Part shown: piece after piece, positions 48,960-58,032 of the stretch
Layout: every line of letters begins with the position of its first letter
How positions within the stretch are numbered: the first letter of the stretch is position 1
Assembly: GCA_025529335.1 (NCBI GenBank)
Contig: JAMYHX010000004.1
Span: 186,001 to 250,000, forward strand
Reading direction: 5' to 3'
DNA length: 64,000 nucleotides
Origin: Rhizopus sp. PT2906
Taxonomy: Eukaryota > Mucoromycota > Mucoromycetes > Mucorales > Rhizopodaceae
Notes under the pieces: generated by a model
The model's database searches: none
Told to the model about the DNA's origin: nothing
What the model saw: only the letters and a program-made list of their open reading frames with translations
Program-made: the position numbers and the translations under genes

Positions 48960-49200
48960 ATGATTTCTTTACTTTCACGTTGTATGTTTTATTCAGAAAT
49001 TATTCGACGAAGGTGGCAAATATACACACTTATAACATCGCTTTTCAACCATTTCTTGAATATCGGTTCATTTATGTATGGGAGCGTTATCCATAATAAG
49101 ATAAGAGCCACGCATGTATTCAAAGCTACTCATGATATCAAGAGTCTCTTTCAAGAAGCGCAGACACTGACACGTTGTGGTTGCTTGTCAACTCAGTTTC
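48960..49200 (-). pseudogene. DDE transposase relic (third catalytic region decayed)
   Basis: Minus strand reads SFEYMRGSYLIMDNAPIHK, a stop, TDIQEMVEKR, and YKCVYLPPSSNNF, matching the second-Asp block (MDNAPIH) and the start of the third-acid block of Tc1/mariner-IS630 transposases. The normal proline-glutamate end (SPELNPIE-type) is mutated, and an in-frame stop follows PIHK. It resembles the relic at 14243-14920 in the same block. It lies 60 bp beyond the RRM gene stop. Confidence 0.6.
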
Positions 49201-49724
49201 AGCATTCATCGTAACCAAGGTCTTAGCTTGAACATTTCCATCAATTTAATGCCTTGCTCATCTCGAAAAAGCTATCTTGCAAAACAACAAATGGAACAAA
49301 AAATGTGGCAAGTGTATTACAGAACACGACAAGATTTCAAAATGCGACAAGTCGAATCACTAATATATATACTCGAATTAGAAAAAAAAATATGCAAGTT
49401 ACACAAGCATTTTGCCGCACATTTACCGCACAAACGCCGGAGTAATAAAGAAAAGGACTGCTTTTTTCTTTACCACCTGTACCGGACCGAACATGCGACG
49501 CATGCACGAGCACACATGCTTTATATTGCCACCGTCGTACCTTGATCCCATTTTACTCTCTTTTTTTCTTTTCTTTTTTTTTTCTTATTTTCTTATATTC
49601 ATAATATATAATATATATTGCACCTTCAATAAGAACCTTTAGGTACATACATCCAAAAATAAGCTCTTTCTTAAAAGCATTGCACTAGAACCTGTTTCAC
49701 TAACGCTTGATCTTACATTAGTAC
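49201..49724. other. AT-rich spacer before the Helitron relic
   Basis: About 520 bp with poly-A at 49381-49389, a long pyrimidine tract (49559-49585) and an ATAATATATAATATATAT run (49601-49619). Several small open stretches overlap here but none has recognisable domains or splice context. Confidence 0.35.
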
Positions 49725-50905
49725 ATGAACAATAATAATAATACCGCTACCGTACTTACTACCAACTGCTCATCCTGCCATGCATCTTTACCAGCAGATT
49801 CACGTTATCGCACCTGTCAAGTGTGCAGAGAATGGGTTGCAGCATCACGACGTAGACGTCGAGCTGAACAAGAAGAGCAGGAAGACAGACCAGTAAGACG
49901 CAGGGGAAGACCTAGAGTAGAACCTTCTCAGACCATTCCTGCTGCTTATATTTCGCAGCTTTCTCGCCTTCGTCCTTTGGATCTTGGACGTATGGACAAG
50001 GAATGCTCACACTGCCATGCCCTGCACTGGATTGATGAAAGGCAAGAGATATCTTCGATGAGAAATCCAACCTGGGAGTCATGCTGCAAGCAGGAATCAG
50101 TCCAGCTGCAGCTCTTGCCTGATCCACCTGAGTACTTGAAGAGCTTGCTTGCAAGTACAGACGCTCAAGGCCGCCACTTTAAGGACAACCTTCGTCAATA
50201 TAATGCTGCCTTTGCGTTTACCTCTTTAGGATGCGACATTGTCTCAGCTGAGGAGCGTAATGCCAACAGCAACAACAGAAGAGGTGGACTTAACGCATTC
50301 CAGATCCATGGTGCTCTTTGCCACCGCTAGGGGTCTCTACTTTCAGTTGAGGGCAACGCATCTTTGTATGCTCAGTTGTACATCTATGATCCTTCGTATG
50401 CTGCTCAGAGACGATCAGAAAGGAATGAAAATCTGGAGAATGGGAATATAGAAAGCCTTTCAATTGTGCTTGCTCAATGCAATCCCTTCGCACGTGTTTA
50501 TTGTCATGCGTATAAGATATTGAGCAACCATGAGAGCTTCAGCATCAACAGCGAGAAAAGATCTAGCAACAATGGCTCTATCGAAAGCGGATCACCTTAT
50601 ATTATCATCAGTTCATCGATGAGAATGCATTTGATTGAAGGAAATGACAGACGTGCCCAGGATTTACCAACAATGGAGAAAGTTGTCGCTGTTATCCAAA
50701 TCGAGTATAATGACAGAGATTTCTACAACATCGTTCTTACCTTGAGAACCAGTAGTAGAAATGATAGTCTCCGTTGAGAACATGATTTTGAGCAGCACTT
50801 TCAGTGCATCAGCTAGACACATGCTGTATACGTGTGTACGAATTACGTACTGATATTTCATCATGGAACATCTGGATGACGTTGAGGTTTATGTTTCTTC
50901 TTTTC
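49725..50905 (+). pseudogene. Helitron replicase/helicase relic (Helitron_like_N region only)
   Basis: Amino-terminal part of a Helitron Rep/helicase. A C-rich start (CSSCHASL...RTCQVC) is followed by a basic linker. Next come the Helitron-N blocks CSHCHALHWIDERQ, LPDPPEYLKSLLAS, AQGRHFKDNLRQYNAAFAFT, GGLNAFQIHGALCHR, then a stop and frame changes. AQLYIYDPSYAAQRRSERNE, CNPFARVYCHAYKILSNHES, DRRAQDLPTMEKV, IVLTLRTSSRNDSLR and a degraded NYVLIFHHGTSG follow. Several stops and frameshifts are present. The Rep catalytic HUH/YY motif and the helicase are absent, so the copy is truncated as well as mutated. It ends where the flanking DNA shows no further match. The same-strand Fanzor relic begins about 290 bp downstream. 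Confidence 0.85.
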
Positions 50906-51189
50906 CCTCTTTACCGTTACTTCTTCAATCACTGCTCCTGGTGTTTAAATGATGATTCATGACTATCGTGTGTTATTTTAGTATCCTTATCCATCACTTT
51001 TATAACGATGACTATTTTGAGTATAACAGCAAGATGTGCAATATGTTAAAAGTGGAGTGCCCTTTCATTCGAGAACCATTTTACTATTAAAGAAAACATG
51101 ATTAATTAATAAAAAAATGTTGTTGATCGTTAATTTAGCATGACAAGGCTATCCGCAGTTACTTTTCCTTTTTCCTTTTTTCTTTACTT

Positions 51190-52022
51190 CAACGTATTAG
51201 AACTACAGGCTTGGAAGAGTATTATCATTTATGTGGTTACAATCTTGCTACAGGAAGACGAAAAGAACATCAAGAGTGTCATGTAGACGAATTTAAGTAT
51301 ATTAGTGAATTATCTACTTTAAAAACTGCAAACTTGACCTCATTTTTACTAGCTGCCTCTACACGTCTACAAAACTACCAAAGAATCCATAACTACTACT
51401 GCCAAGATAAATGGTATGTCGCTTTCTTGCATGGTGTGTATTTTAATAACGCTGTGTATGGAACAAGTCTCAAAAGTTAAAGTTCAAGACGTATATCAAC
51501 AAGCAAAAAGGAACTCAAGAAATCGTTAAGAGACTCTTTGACAACAGCGAAAATTATGGCAAAACAAGCACAGTTGGCGCTAAAAACCAAAATCCAAACA
51601 AAAGCAAACATGTACTTCTACCTCCTGCTGACCTCCCTTCCTCCTCTCAACGGAAGCGAATCATTGCGTTCGGAAACGGTTCTTTTTGTTCAAGTATGAA
51701 AGGAAAACGAGCTGCACCTACTAGACGCATTACTGAAGAAATCAAACGAAAATGCAAACAATCCAACGGGGGGACCGAATTTGTTTCGGTTGACGAGTAT
51801 TTAACGAGTCAGATATGTAACAAGTGCAAATCCAAACAATTAAACAATATCTCAATTACTGGATCAAAGCGAAGAGTACACTCTGTCCTCAAGTGTGAAT
51901 CTTGTGGTACGGTTTGGAATCGCGATGTGAATAGTGCATTAAATATACATGGTATCTTTGTTTACAAATCAAAACACGATAATGAAAGTCCTCCCCCTTT
52001 CAAAAAACCTTCAAAGGATTAA
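51190..52022 (+). pseudogene. Fanzor (eukaryotic TnpB homologue) relic, C-terminal two-thirds
   Basis: Relic of a Fanzor1-type RNA-guided endonuclease, the eukaryotic relative of transposon TnpB. The 5' part (about 51193-51477) reads EEYYHLCGYNLATGRRKEHQ, ISELSTLKTANLTSFLLAAS and YVAFLHGVYFNNAV. A one-base frame change near 51476 leads to KLKFKTYINKQKG, then RIIAFGNGSFCSSMKGKRAA. The C-terminal nuclease half is clean: VSVDEYLTSQICNKC (alternative RuvC Glu region and first zinc cysteines), VLKCESCGTVWNRDVNSALN (second cysteine pair and RuvC-III Asp) and a basic tail, stop at 52022. The RuvC-I Asp and N-terminal wedge domain are missing, and GNG replaces the usual GDG. So it is truncated and frameshifted, not active as read. 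Confidence 0.82.
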
Positions 52023-52039
52023 CGGTGCTCTCTGGATTT

Positions 52040-52067
52040 AATGCGCTGTCCATAACGGCAGTGCATT
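52040..52067 (+). ncRNA. Candidate guide-RNA scaffold hairpin at Fanzor 3' end
   Basis: AATGCGCTG (52040-52048) pairs with CAGTGCATT (52059-52067): nine base pairs, one of them G-U, with a 10-nt loop. It lies 18 nt after the Fanzor stop codon. TnpB/Fanzor omega RNAs are known to overlap or follow the 3' end of the nuclease gene, so position and strand fit. The call is inference from position; the hairpin itself is visible. Confidence 0.35.
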
Positions 52068-52189
52068 CATTAACGCCTCGGTAAATATAAAATGAGCAAT
52101 ATATTATTTTTTTATTCATTAGTCTTCTAGTTAGGAAACACTGAATGTTCCCCGTTTATTGCATAAACTTTTTTTGCTTTACGCGTTAG

Positions 52190-52748
52190 TTACTTCTTCA
52201 ACCCATTTTTCATTAACAGCAAAGGCCAATTTTCATGGTAGAATGCTTGTAATTCCTCAAATGTATTGTATTTTATAATGTAGTTACTCTTTCTTCAATG
52301 AAAGAGGCAACTTCGATTAAAAAGCACAGGTATCCTTGCTGGTGTTCTTGTTTTTTTTTTTATCAAGGGCTTCCCTTAAACTGCGGAAATCTGTTGGACT
52401 GGGGACCAACTCTTTCATAATGGTTCTGTGAGTGCTTGTCACGATGAAGAACTTGTACAAGGCTTTGACTTCATCTTGGGAGATCTGCTCCCGTATGGTC
52501 GAAACTCACAAAAGCTCCGTCGCAAAATGATGCATCATCATCGGCTTTGTTACTTGACTTCGATGATTCACAAATTCAGTTGGTACAACTGGTGTGAAGC
52601 CAGACACGAACTTGTCCGCCAAGTAAAAGCTCCAAATGCATTGGACGTCTCGTCCATGGTAGTTGTTTAACAATCTTTGGGTTGCAGTCAATGACTGTTT
52701 TACTGCTTGAAAGACTGTCTTCTTTTCGTAATGATAAATTAAACACAT
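52190..52748 (-). pseudogene. Decayed gene fragment of an unrecognised family
   Basis: Minus-strand blocks with protein-like composition: SLTATQRLLNNYHGRDVQCI, FVSGFTPVVPTEFVNHRSQV, VTKPMMMHHFATELL, a stop, REQISQDEVKALYKFFIVTS, KELVPSPTDFRSLREALDKK, and after frame changes KYNTFEELQAFYHENWPLLL ending KKstop at 52190. The 5' end runs into the 448-bp repeat starting at 52707. I do not recognise the family. It may be the tail of a transposon-borne gene next to the Fanzor relic. Confidence 0.4.
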
Positions 52749-53154
52749 ACTTTCTTATAAGCTCTTATCAGATCATATTGTCAGTCCATATTGAGGGAAA
52801 CCTTGTGAAAAGAAAACGGTATTAAAAGGGCTCATTTATTTATGCTTTTACAATAAATAAACTCGGAGAAGGATGAAAGGTTGTTGTTGTGTTACTCTGT
52901 TATTCAGTTTTATTTATTTGGCATCTAACAGCACAATTAAGCCGTGTTATCTATTGCAATCTGGGGCACTGTGTCGACCATTAGTGTATTACAATTGTAG
53001 CAGTTCTTGCCTATTTACTCCAAAGTCATCTTCTTTTCCTACAAGAAGCAGTATTGGTGTCTTTTTCAGATAGTAGCGCTCTAAATCAGATTTATAGTAA
53101 GAAATCAACTACAATAGACGCGTTTAATGAACAGAAAGTGAAAAGAAGAATACA
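52707..53154 (+). repeat. 448-bp direct repeat, left copy
   Basis: Identical by eye to 57476-57923 (constant offset of 4769 bp, no mismatch seen). The ends TTGAAAGACTG and GAAGAATAC are not TG...CA, and no flanking target-site duplication was found. Inside lies a 66-codon open stretch (52873-53073) starting MKGCCCVTLLFSF, identical in both copies. It has a leader-like start and seven Cys but nothing else suggesting a gene. Confidence 0.92.
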
Positions 53155-53607
53155 ATATTATACATTATATTGAGTACTTTATTTATATATTTAATTTAAT
53201 AAGCTGCAGTGGTGTCCTTGAGTACTGGCTGCTATCATCAGGACAGTATTGCTCAGTATTTTCATCCTCTTCTTCTTTTTCTCAACTACCTCAACGTCTT
53301 TCTTCTGTCTGGCTTTCTCTTTTTGATTTAGGAGCAGGAGGTGGAGGCTTTCAAAGTATCATATGTGCGACTGTGTTTGCAGTAACTGTACCTAACACAA
53401 TATGGGTGATTACTCTTGTCATTGTTGTTTTTATTACTGGACGTGTTGCAACAGGAAATCAGGCAAAGTCCTTTCTCGTGTTTATCCTATTTTAATAACC
53501 CATTTCAGTTGAAAAAAGAAGAGTTTGAACTCTTATTTTATACTCTTCAGCCTTATTCCTTAGTGTCAAAAAAAAAAAGCTTTTTATTTTACTTAAAGCT
53601 AATTACA
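53155..53607. other. Spacer between left 448-bp repeat and nuclease-like gene
   Basis: About 450 bp, AT-rich at its left end. The minus strand has short frames with clustered Cys/His (for example CLISCCNTSS and PYCVRYSYCKHSRTYD near 53330-53450) that could be a decayed zinc-binding segment, but stops interrupt it. No gene called. Confidence 0.3.
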
Positions 53608-55267
53608 TCAATTGTATTGAATAGGACAATCTCGATATTTGGAGCTTGAGTTATTGACCATATCAAGTAAATTAGCTATATCAAGGCTTAATGAATGACT
53701 AGGTAACGGTGAACTATTTGGAGATGGCACGAAGTAGCAAGAATACCAAAATATCTGGGTAACTTGCAACAATACTTGAAGGTTTTTCAGAGTAACAAAC
53801 GATTGGATTGATGATAAAGAATCTGGAACTTTGACGCGACCAATCTCAATCATGGTGTAAAAACGGTGATGAACTCTCTGTGTCATATAAAATATCAGTT
53901 GGAAACCGTTGACTTGGAAAGTGAGAATGGGGTGCTCGTTTTTTAAACAAGTGTTTCTTGACAATACAGCCAGCTTCAGAGTGTCTAAGCAAAGTGATTG
54001 TGTAGTAGTACTATCATCACCTGGTTTGACTTCACCATATCCAAGTTGCCTTCCAAATTTCAATTGTATCAACGTTGATATAATTGCATCAGGTCGTACT
54101 TCTGGTGCTGTTTCATCCATTTTATTTGGCCACCTTAAAATAACTTTCTTTGTAGTGTCAGCTAACATTTCCGATAATAATGGTTCATAATATCTTGTTT
54201 GAATGTCTACTTCTCCAATTTTGTTCTTCTCTACAATTGGGTCCAAAGGTAACTTCGTAAGCCTATCATACGTACAGAATTAAAAAAAAAAAGATATATG
54301 AGCCCTCATTCAAACGCTGTTCATCCAACTACACTTACAAATTTCCAATCCCTTCAACAACGTTTCCTTTCAATGAGTCCATATCAGCAGCCAGGGTTAA
54401 AAGCCGAAGTTTTGCTTGTTTAGGTGTTATGATATTTTGGTCGATACATGTCAAAATTTCTAAAATAGCCATATAATCCTCCTTTGTAAAATCTGGGCAT
54501 GTGTCTGGGATTTTGTTCAGCAATACTTGTTTTTGATTATCTAAAAGTTTATCGAGCAACTCCTCGCCGAAAAAAGATATTTTGGTGCTGCTATGCTGAT
54601 TTTTAGCTAAAAAGAGGACATCACCCAAGGCCAATAATTCTTGAACCTTTGTTTCCAGCGTAATAGGTTTAGGTATCTTATCTGCATGATTTTGGTATTT
54701 TCGGAAAAACGCAGTAATGTCAGAACCACCGAACATACAATGCTCAAGATCAAGTTCATTATTCCAAAAGTCAATTGTAAATGCAGAGGGTGTTGTGGTT
54801 GTTGCTGCTGCTGATGTTGGTGTTTCTGATGTTGGTGTTTCTGATGTTATTGACGGGGATGTTGTAGTGCTTGCTGTAGTTGGTTCAACGGAAGCTAAAA
54901 CCTCTTCAGAATTCTTCACTAAGAACTTATTTATCACATCAGAGCAATTGGTATCAGCCTCCGACAAAGCACCTAATCGTTTTTGTTCTTTCCAGAATTC
55001 AGTACAGTGAAGAGTTTTTCGCCAATTATTAAATTCATCATTAAGGCGAGACCGCTCACTTTGTGGAATATGATTTTTAACAATAGTCTTATAGCGAGAA
55101 TGGCAGTAAATCTGATCGGTATGTTTGAATTGCCTAGCAAAAGCCATAACAGAGAGGTTTTCTTTATTGCTCACGCACCAAGAAGCATCGACTGTTAATA
55201 CACGCGGACGCTTTTTCCTTGATGTGAAAGCGGCGTCCTTTCGTTTGCCATTTGTTGTATTGTCCAT
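53608..55267 (-). CDS. PD-(D/E)XK nuclease-like protein of unknown function
   Basis: Apparently intact two-exon gene (55267-54339 and 54262-53608; 1584 nt, 527 aa). The N-terminal third is basic (GKRKDAAFTSRKKRPRVL) with a helical segment FNNWRKTLHCTEFWKEQKRL. A Thr/Ser/Pro spacer (about 125-155) and a helical middle follow. In exon 2, EVDIQTRYYEPLLSEML is followed by VRPDAII (Asp about 367) and, after a beta-strand-sized gap, GYGEVKP (Glu about 386, Lys about 388). That is the PD-x(n)-(D/E)-x-K core of the restriction-endonuclease fold. The remaining 130 residues include HPILTFQVNGFQLIFYM. The middle and order suggest a lineage-specific family found in Mucorales-type genomes, which is recall and not tested. 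It sits between identical 448-bp repeats, among transposon relics. Function unknown; DNA cleavage is inferred only from the motif. Confidence 0.75.
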
Positions 55268-55957
55268 TTCTCTATCTTCTTTGCTTTAGTTGTTTACTTT
55301 TGTTTTAGAATGTAATTTCCTGCTGCTTGGTAAGCCCATCTTTGAACTATAAAAAAATCATGATGCTCTATCTATTAGGGGAAGTCACTTTTAAATTTCA
55401 TTGGTCCATTTTTACATCATAAAGTGTAAATTCTTAATAGCTTACACTCCAAACAAGAATTCTCCTTTTTTTCTAAAGAATTTAGATACCCTTACATATC
55501 AGCTGGAAGATTTTCCTTTGGGATCAAGATCTTTTAATCATATATAGTACATTAAAGCTTTTATGATGGCCGAGTGACACTACATTTGATATCAAATGAG
55601 ACTTGCACACATCTTGATTGATATTAGATGTAAGTATAACAGACAGTACACCAAGCGATACACTTCCCTTGTTTAAAGACATACTGTTTTTGAAAAAAAT
55701 AGGAAACACAAACATCATAATGAGGGGTGTGATTTGGAATTAAGACAAAAACAGAAAATTACAAGTAAAATAGAATCGCCAAACAGGTGGAAGAACCTTG
55801 AAGACAAGAGAATGAAGAACGACAATGAAACATTCGATAAGTTGTGTTCAGAAACAAGTGCAGCTATATCCGGAAACAGAAAACGAGAGACAGGAAGGGC
55901 AAACAGGAAAGTATTTGCATTTTGCTTTTCTTATTCTACAAAAAACTTATTTGCAAA
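55268..55957. other. Intergenic DNA upstream of the nuclease-like gene
   Basis: About 690 bp of AT-rich sequence that should include the promoter of the minus-strand gene starting at 55267. A plus-strand open stretch at 55734-55976 is Lys/Arg/Asn-rich, has no ATG-based start at its left end, and matches nothing I recognise. Confidence 0.35.
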
Positions 55958-56204
55958 GAGATGCTTGAGTCAGTAGCCCATGTTTTGAATGGATGAACCT
56001 CTCTTGAGTCACCAACCCTTGGGTATTTATTATCATTTATAGTATATAAATGCCCCTTGGGCTTGGGTTCTCTTTGCACGAGGAGATGCTTGAGTCAGTA
56101 GTCCATGTTTTGAATGGATGAACCTCTCTTGAGTCACCAACCCTTGGGTATTTATTATTATCTATAGTATATAACTGCCCCTTGGACTTGGGTTCTCCTC
56201 TACA
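55958..56204. repeat. Two tandem copies of a 125-bp unit with paired TGAGTCA sites and a TATA box
   Basis: Unit 1 (55958-56082) and unit 2 (56083 to about 56204) differ at only a handful of positions. Each carries TGAGTCA twice (55966, 56005, 56091, 56130), the core site of Gcn4/AP-1 bZIP factors. Each also has TATATAA (56043 and 56168) and a partly self-complementary AACCCTTGGG...CTTGGGTT. It looks promoter-like or like the end of a small mobile element. No gene starts directly downstream. Confidence 0.85.
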
Positions 56205-56583
56205 TAATATTTGTTTCTAATGGAAATAATACTAATATTATTATATTTCTATGCCAGGTTTCAATAATACAAGCGCTTATTTTGCCAAACACCTTTCGTT
56301 ATAACCAGTAAAGTGGTAATGAGGATAAAGAGAAGATGCTGTACCGCAAAAGTAACTCATTTATCTTATTACAACAAGTGTTATAAACTAACATTATAAA
56401 TCGACGTCATCTCTGACCATTTATTCATATTGATAAGAGTCAAAACATTTGTTTGCAAACCAAACTTGCTGAAGTTTACCAATACCGATTGCATTATTTT
56501 CAGTCGGTGTTACTAACGTTTCATCCATTCAAAAAATAAAGCAATTTTTCCTCCACATCAAACTATTTTTTTTTCTTCATATA

Positions 56584-57105
56584 ATGACCAAAACCCGCGA
56601 AATTAGCATAAAAATATTGCAGGTTTGTGAAGGAACAGAATAAGAAGTAAAGAAAATGAAAATGAGCGCTACATTTTATTTAAAGCAGCTTGGATTCAGC
56701 CGGTATGACATTTCGACCATGTTTGGCATGAAGCGCACAACTGTGCAAACTCTGAATACAGAAGGTACATCTTCAAGGAGGATAATGCGCCTTGTCATAC
56801 AGGCTCTTATGCCAAAGTAGTGGAAGGCTAGCCATTCACTTGACGTTTTGGAAGGGTGGCCAGCTCAAATCCCAGATCTGAACCAAATCGAAAACGTTTG
56901 GAGCGAACTGACCAGCTATTTGCGTAGGCAGAAAGCTGGAATCACAAATACAGAAAGCTTGAAGAGGGCTATTACTGATAGATGGGAAGCTATGCCACTT
57001 GAGCTGGCGGAGAAGTTAGTGGCCAGTTGTGAGAAAGAGATACTAGGCAGCATAGACCCTAATGGTGACGCAATGGAGTGTTTTGGCAAAGTCATCATTA
57101 TGTGA
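56584..57105 (+). pseudogene. Tc1-like transposase relic with central deletion
   Basis: The start at 56584 reads TKTREISIKILQVCEGTE, a stop, then in the same region LGFSRYDISTMFGMKRTTVQ, a helix-turn-helix typical of Tc1 transposases. The sequence then jumps to YIFKEDNAPCHTGSYAK (second catalytic Asp) and, after stops, to EGWPAQIPDLNQIENVWSEL (third catalytic acid Glu) and the usual C-terminal helix SLKRAITDRWEAMPLELAEK. The segment holding the first catalytic Asp is deleted. The order N-terminal, deletion, C-terminal is that of an internally deleted, non-autonomous copy that later decayed. Confidence 0.8.
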
Positions 57106-57475
57106 AATAAAATGCTTCAACTTGACAGGCACTTTTATCTCTTCTCATTCTTCAACAGCATAATCTGAGCTGCCATTCATCATTAGCTTATGTGCTTCGT
57201 TACAGAAGAACTTCGTTTTCTTTGTTGCTTCTTTTGGCTGGAGTGATTTGTTTTTTCTCATGCTCACTTGTTTTTTCCAATCTTTTATAATAATCAATTA
57301 TTCTATTGAAGGTTGTCTTTTGAGGGCTGCTTCGATAGTGATGGCTAGCCTGTATTAGGAACCTGTTTTGGTTATTTGTTTCATTGTGTTAACTGATAGA
57401 AAATGGATGATGTCTACAACAAGTTTGCCACAGTCCTGGGAGTTCTTCTTCAAGCGAACAATGAAGGTATCTTGT
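57106..57475. other. Spacer between Tc1 relic and right 448-bp repeat
   Basis: About 370 bp. The minus strand has short frames with a KK/RR-rich composition, possibly another transposase N-terminal remnant, not supportable. A plus-strand open stretch begins at 57403 (MDDVYNKFATVLGVLLQANN) and runs into the repeat; its coding status is doubtful. Confidence 0.3.
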
Positions 57476-57923
57476 TTGAAAGACTGTCTTCTTTTCGTAA
57501 TGATAAATTAAACACATACTTTCTTATAAGCTCTTATCAGATCATATTGTCAGTCCATATTGAGGGAAACCTTGTGAAAAGAAAACGGTATTAAAAGGGC
57601 TCATTTATTTATGCTTTTACAATAAATAAACTCGGAGAAGGATGAAAGGTTGTTGTTGTGTTACTCTGTTATTCAGTTTTATTTATTTGGCATCTAACAG
57701 CACAATTAAGCCGTGTTATCTATTGCAATCTGGGGCACTGTGTCGACCATTAGTGTATTACAATTGTAGCAGTTCTTGCCTATTTACTCCAAAGTCATCT
57801 TCTTTTCCTACAAGAAGCAGTATTGGTGTCTTTTTCAGATAGTAGCGCTCTAAATCAGATTTATAGTAAGAAATCAACTACAATAGACGCGTTTAATGAA
57901 CAGAAAGTGAAAAGAAGAATACA
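57476..57923 (+). repeat. 448-bp direct repeat, right copy
   Basis: Identical to 52707-53154, same orientation, 4769 bp downstream. It ends about 110 bp before the first exon of the EDE1-like gene, so its right edge lies in that gene's promoter region. Confidence 0.92.
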
Positions 57924-58032
57924 TTATGCAACTTGTCATAAATGGAAATGGGACAAGTGAAAATTGAAAAGGCGATGGAAACTGCATTTTGTTTTATGTT
58001 GTTTTTTCCCCTATTCTCTCTATTTCTAAATA

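Noticed and set aside
48538..48978. 146-codon minus-strand open stretch (Leu/Ser/Thr-rich)
   Set aside because: It is the complement of the Lys/Glu repeat tail of the RRM protein; its openness is a by-product of AAA/GAA codons.
52873..53073. 66-codon open stretch starting MKGCCC, present in both 448-bp repeats, with leader-like start and several Cys
   Set aside because: Identity only reflects the identical repeats. No promoter, splice or homology evidence; not called as a gene.
55734..55976. 80-codon Lys/Arg/Asn-rich plus-strand open stretch
   Set aside because: Starts at a non-ATG codon, runs into the 125-bp tandem repeat, and has no recognisable motif.
52707..57923. The 448-bp pair as LTRs of a retrotransposon
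   Set aside because: No TG...CA ends, no target-site duplication, no primer-binding site and no gag/pol between them; the DNA inside holds unrelated items.
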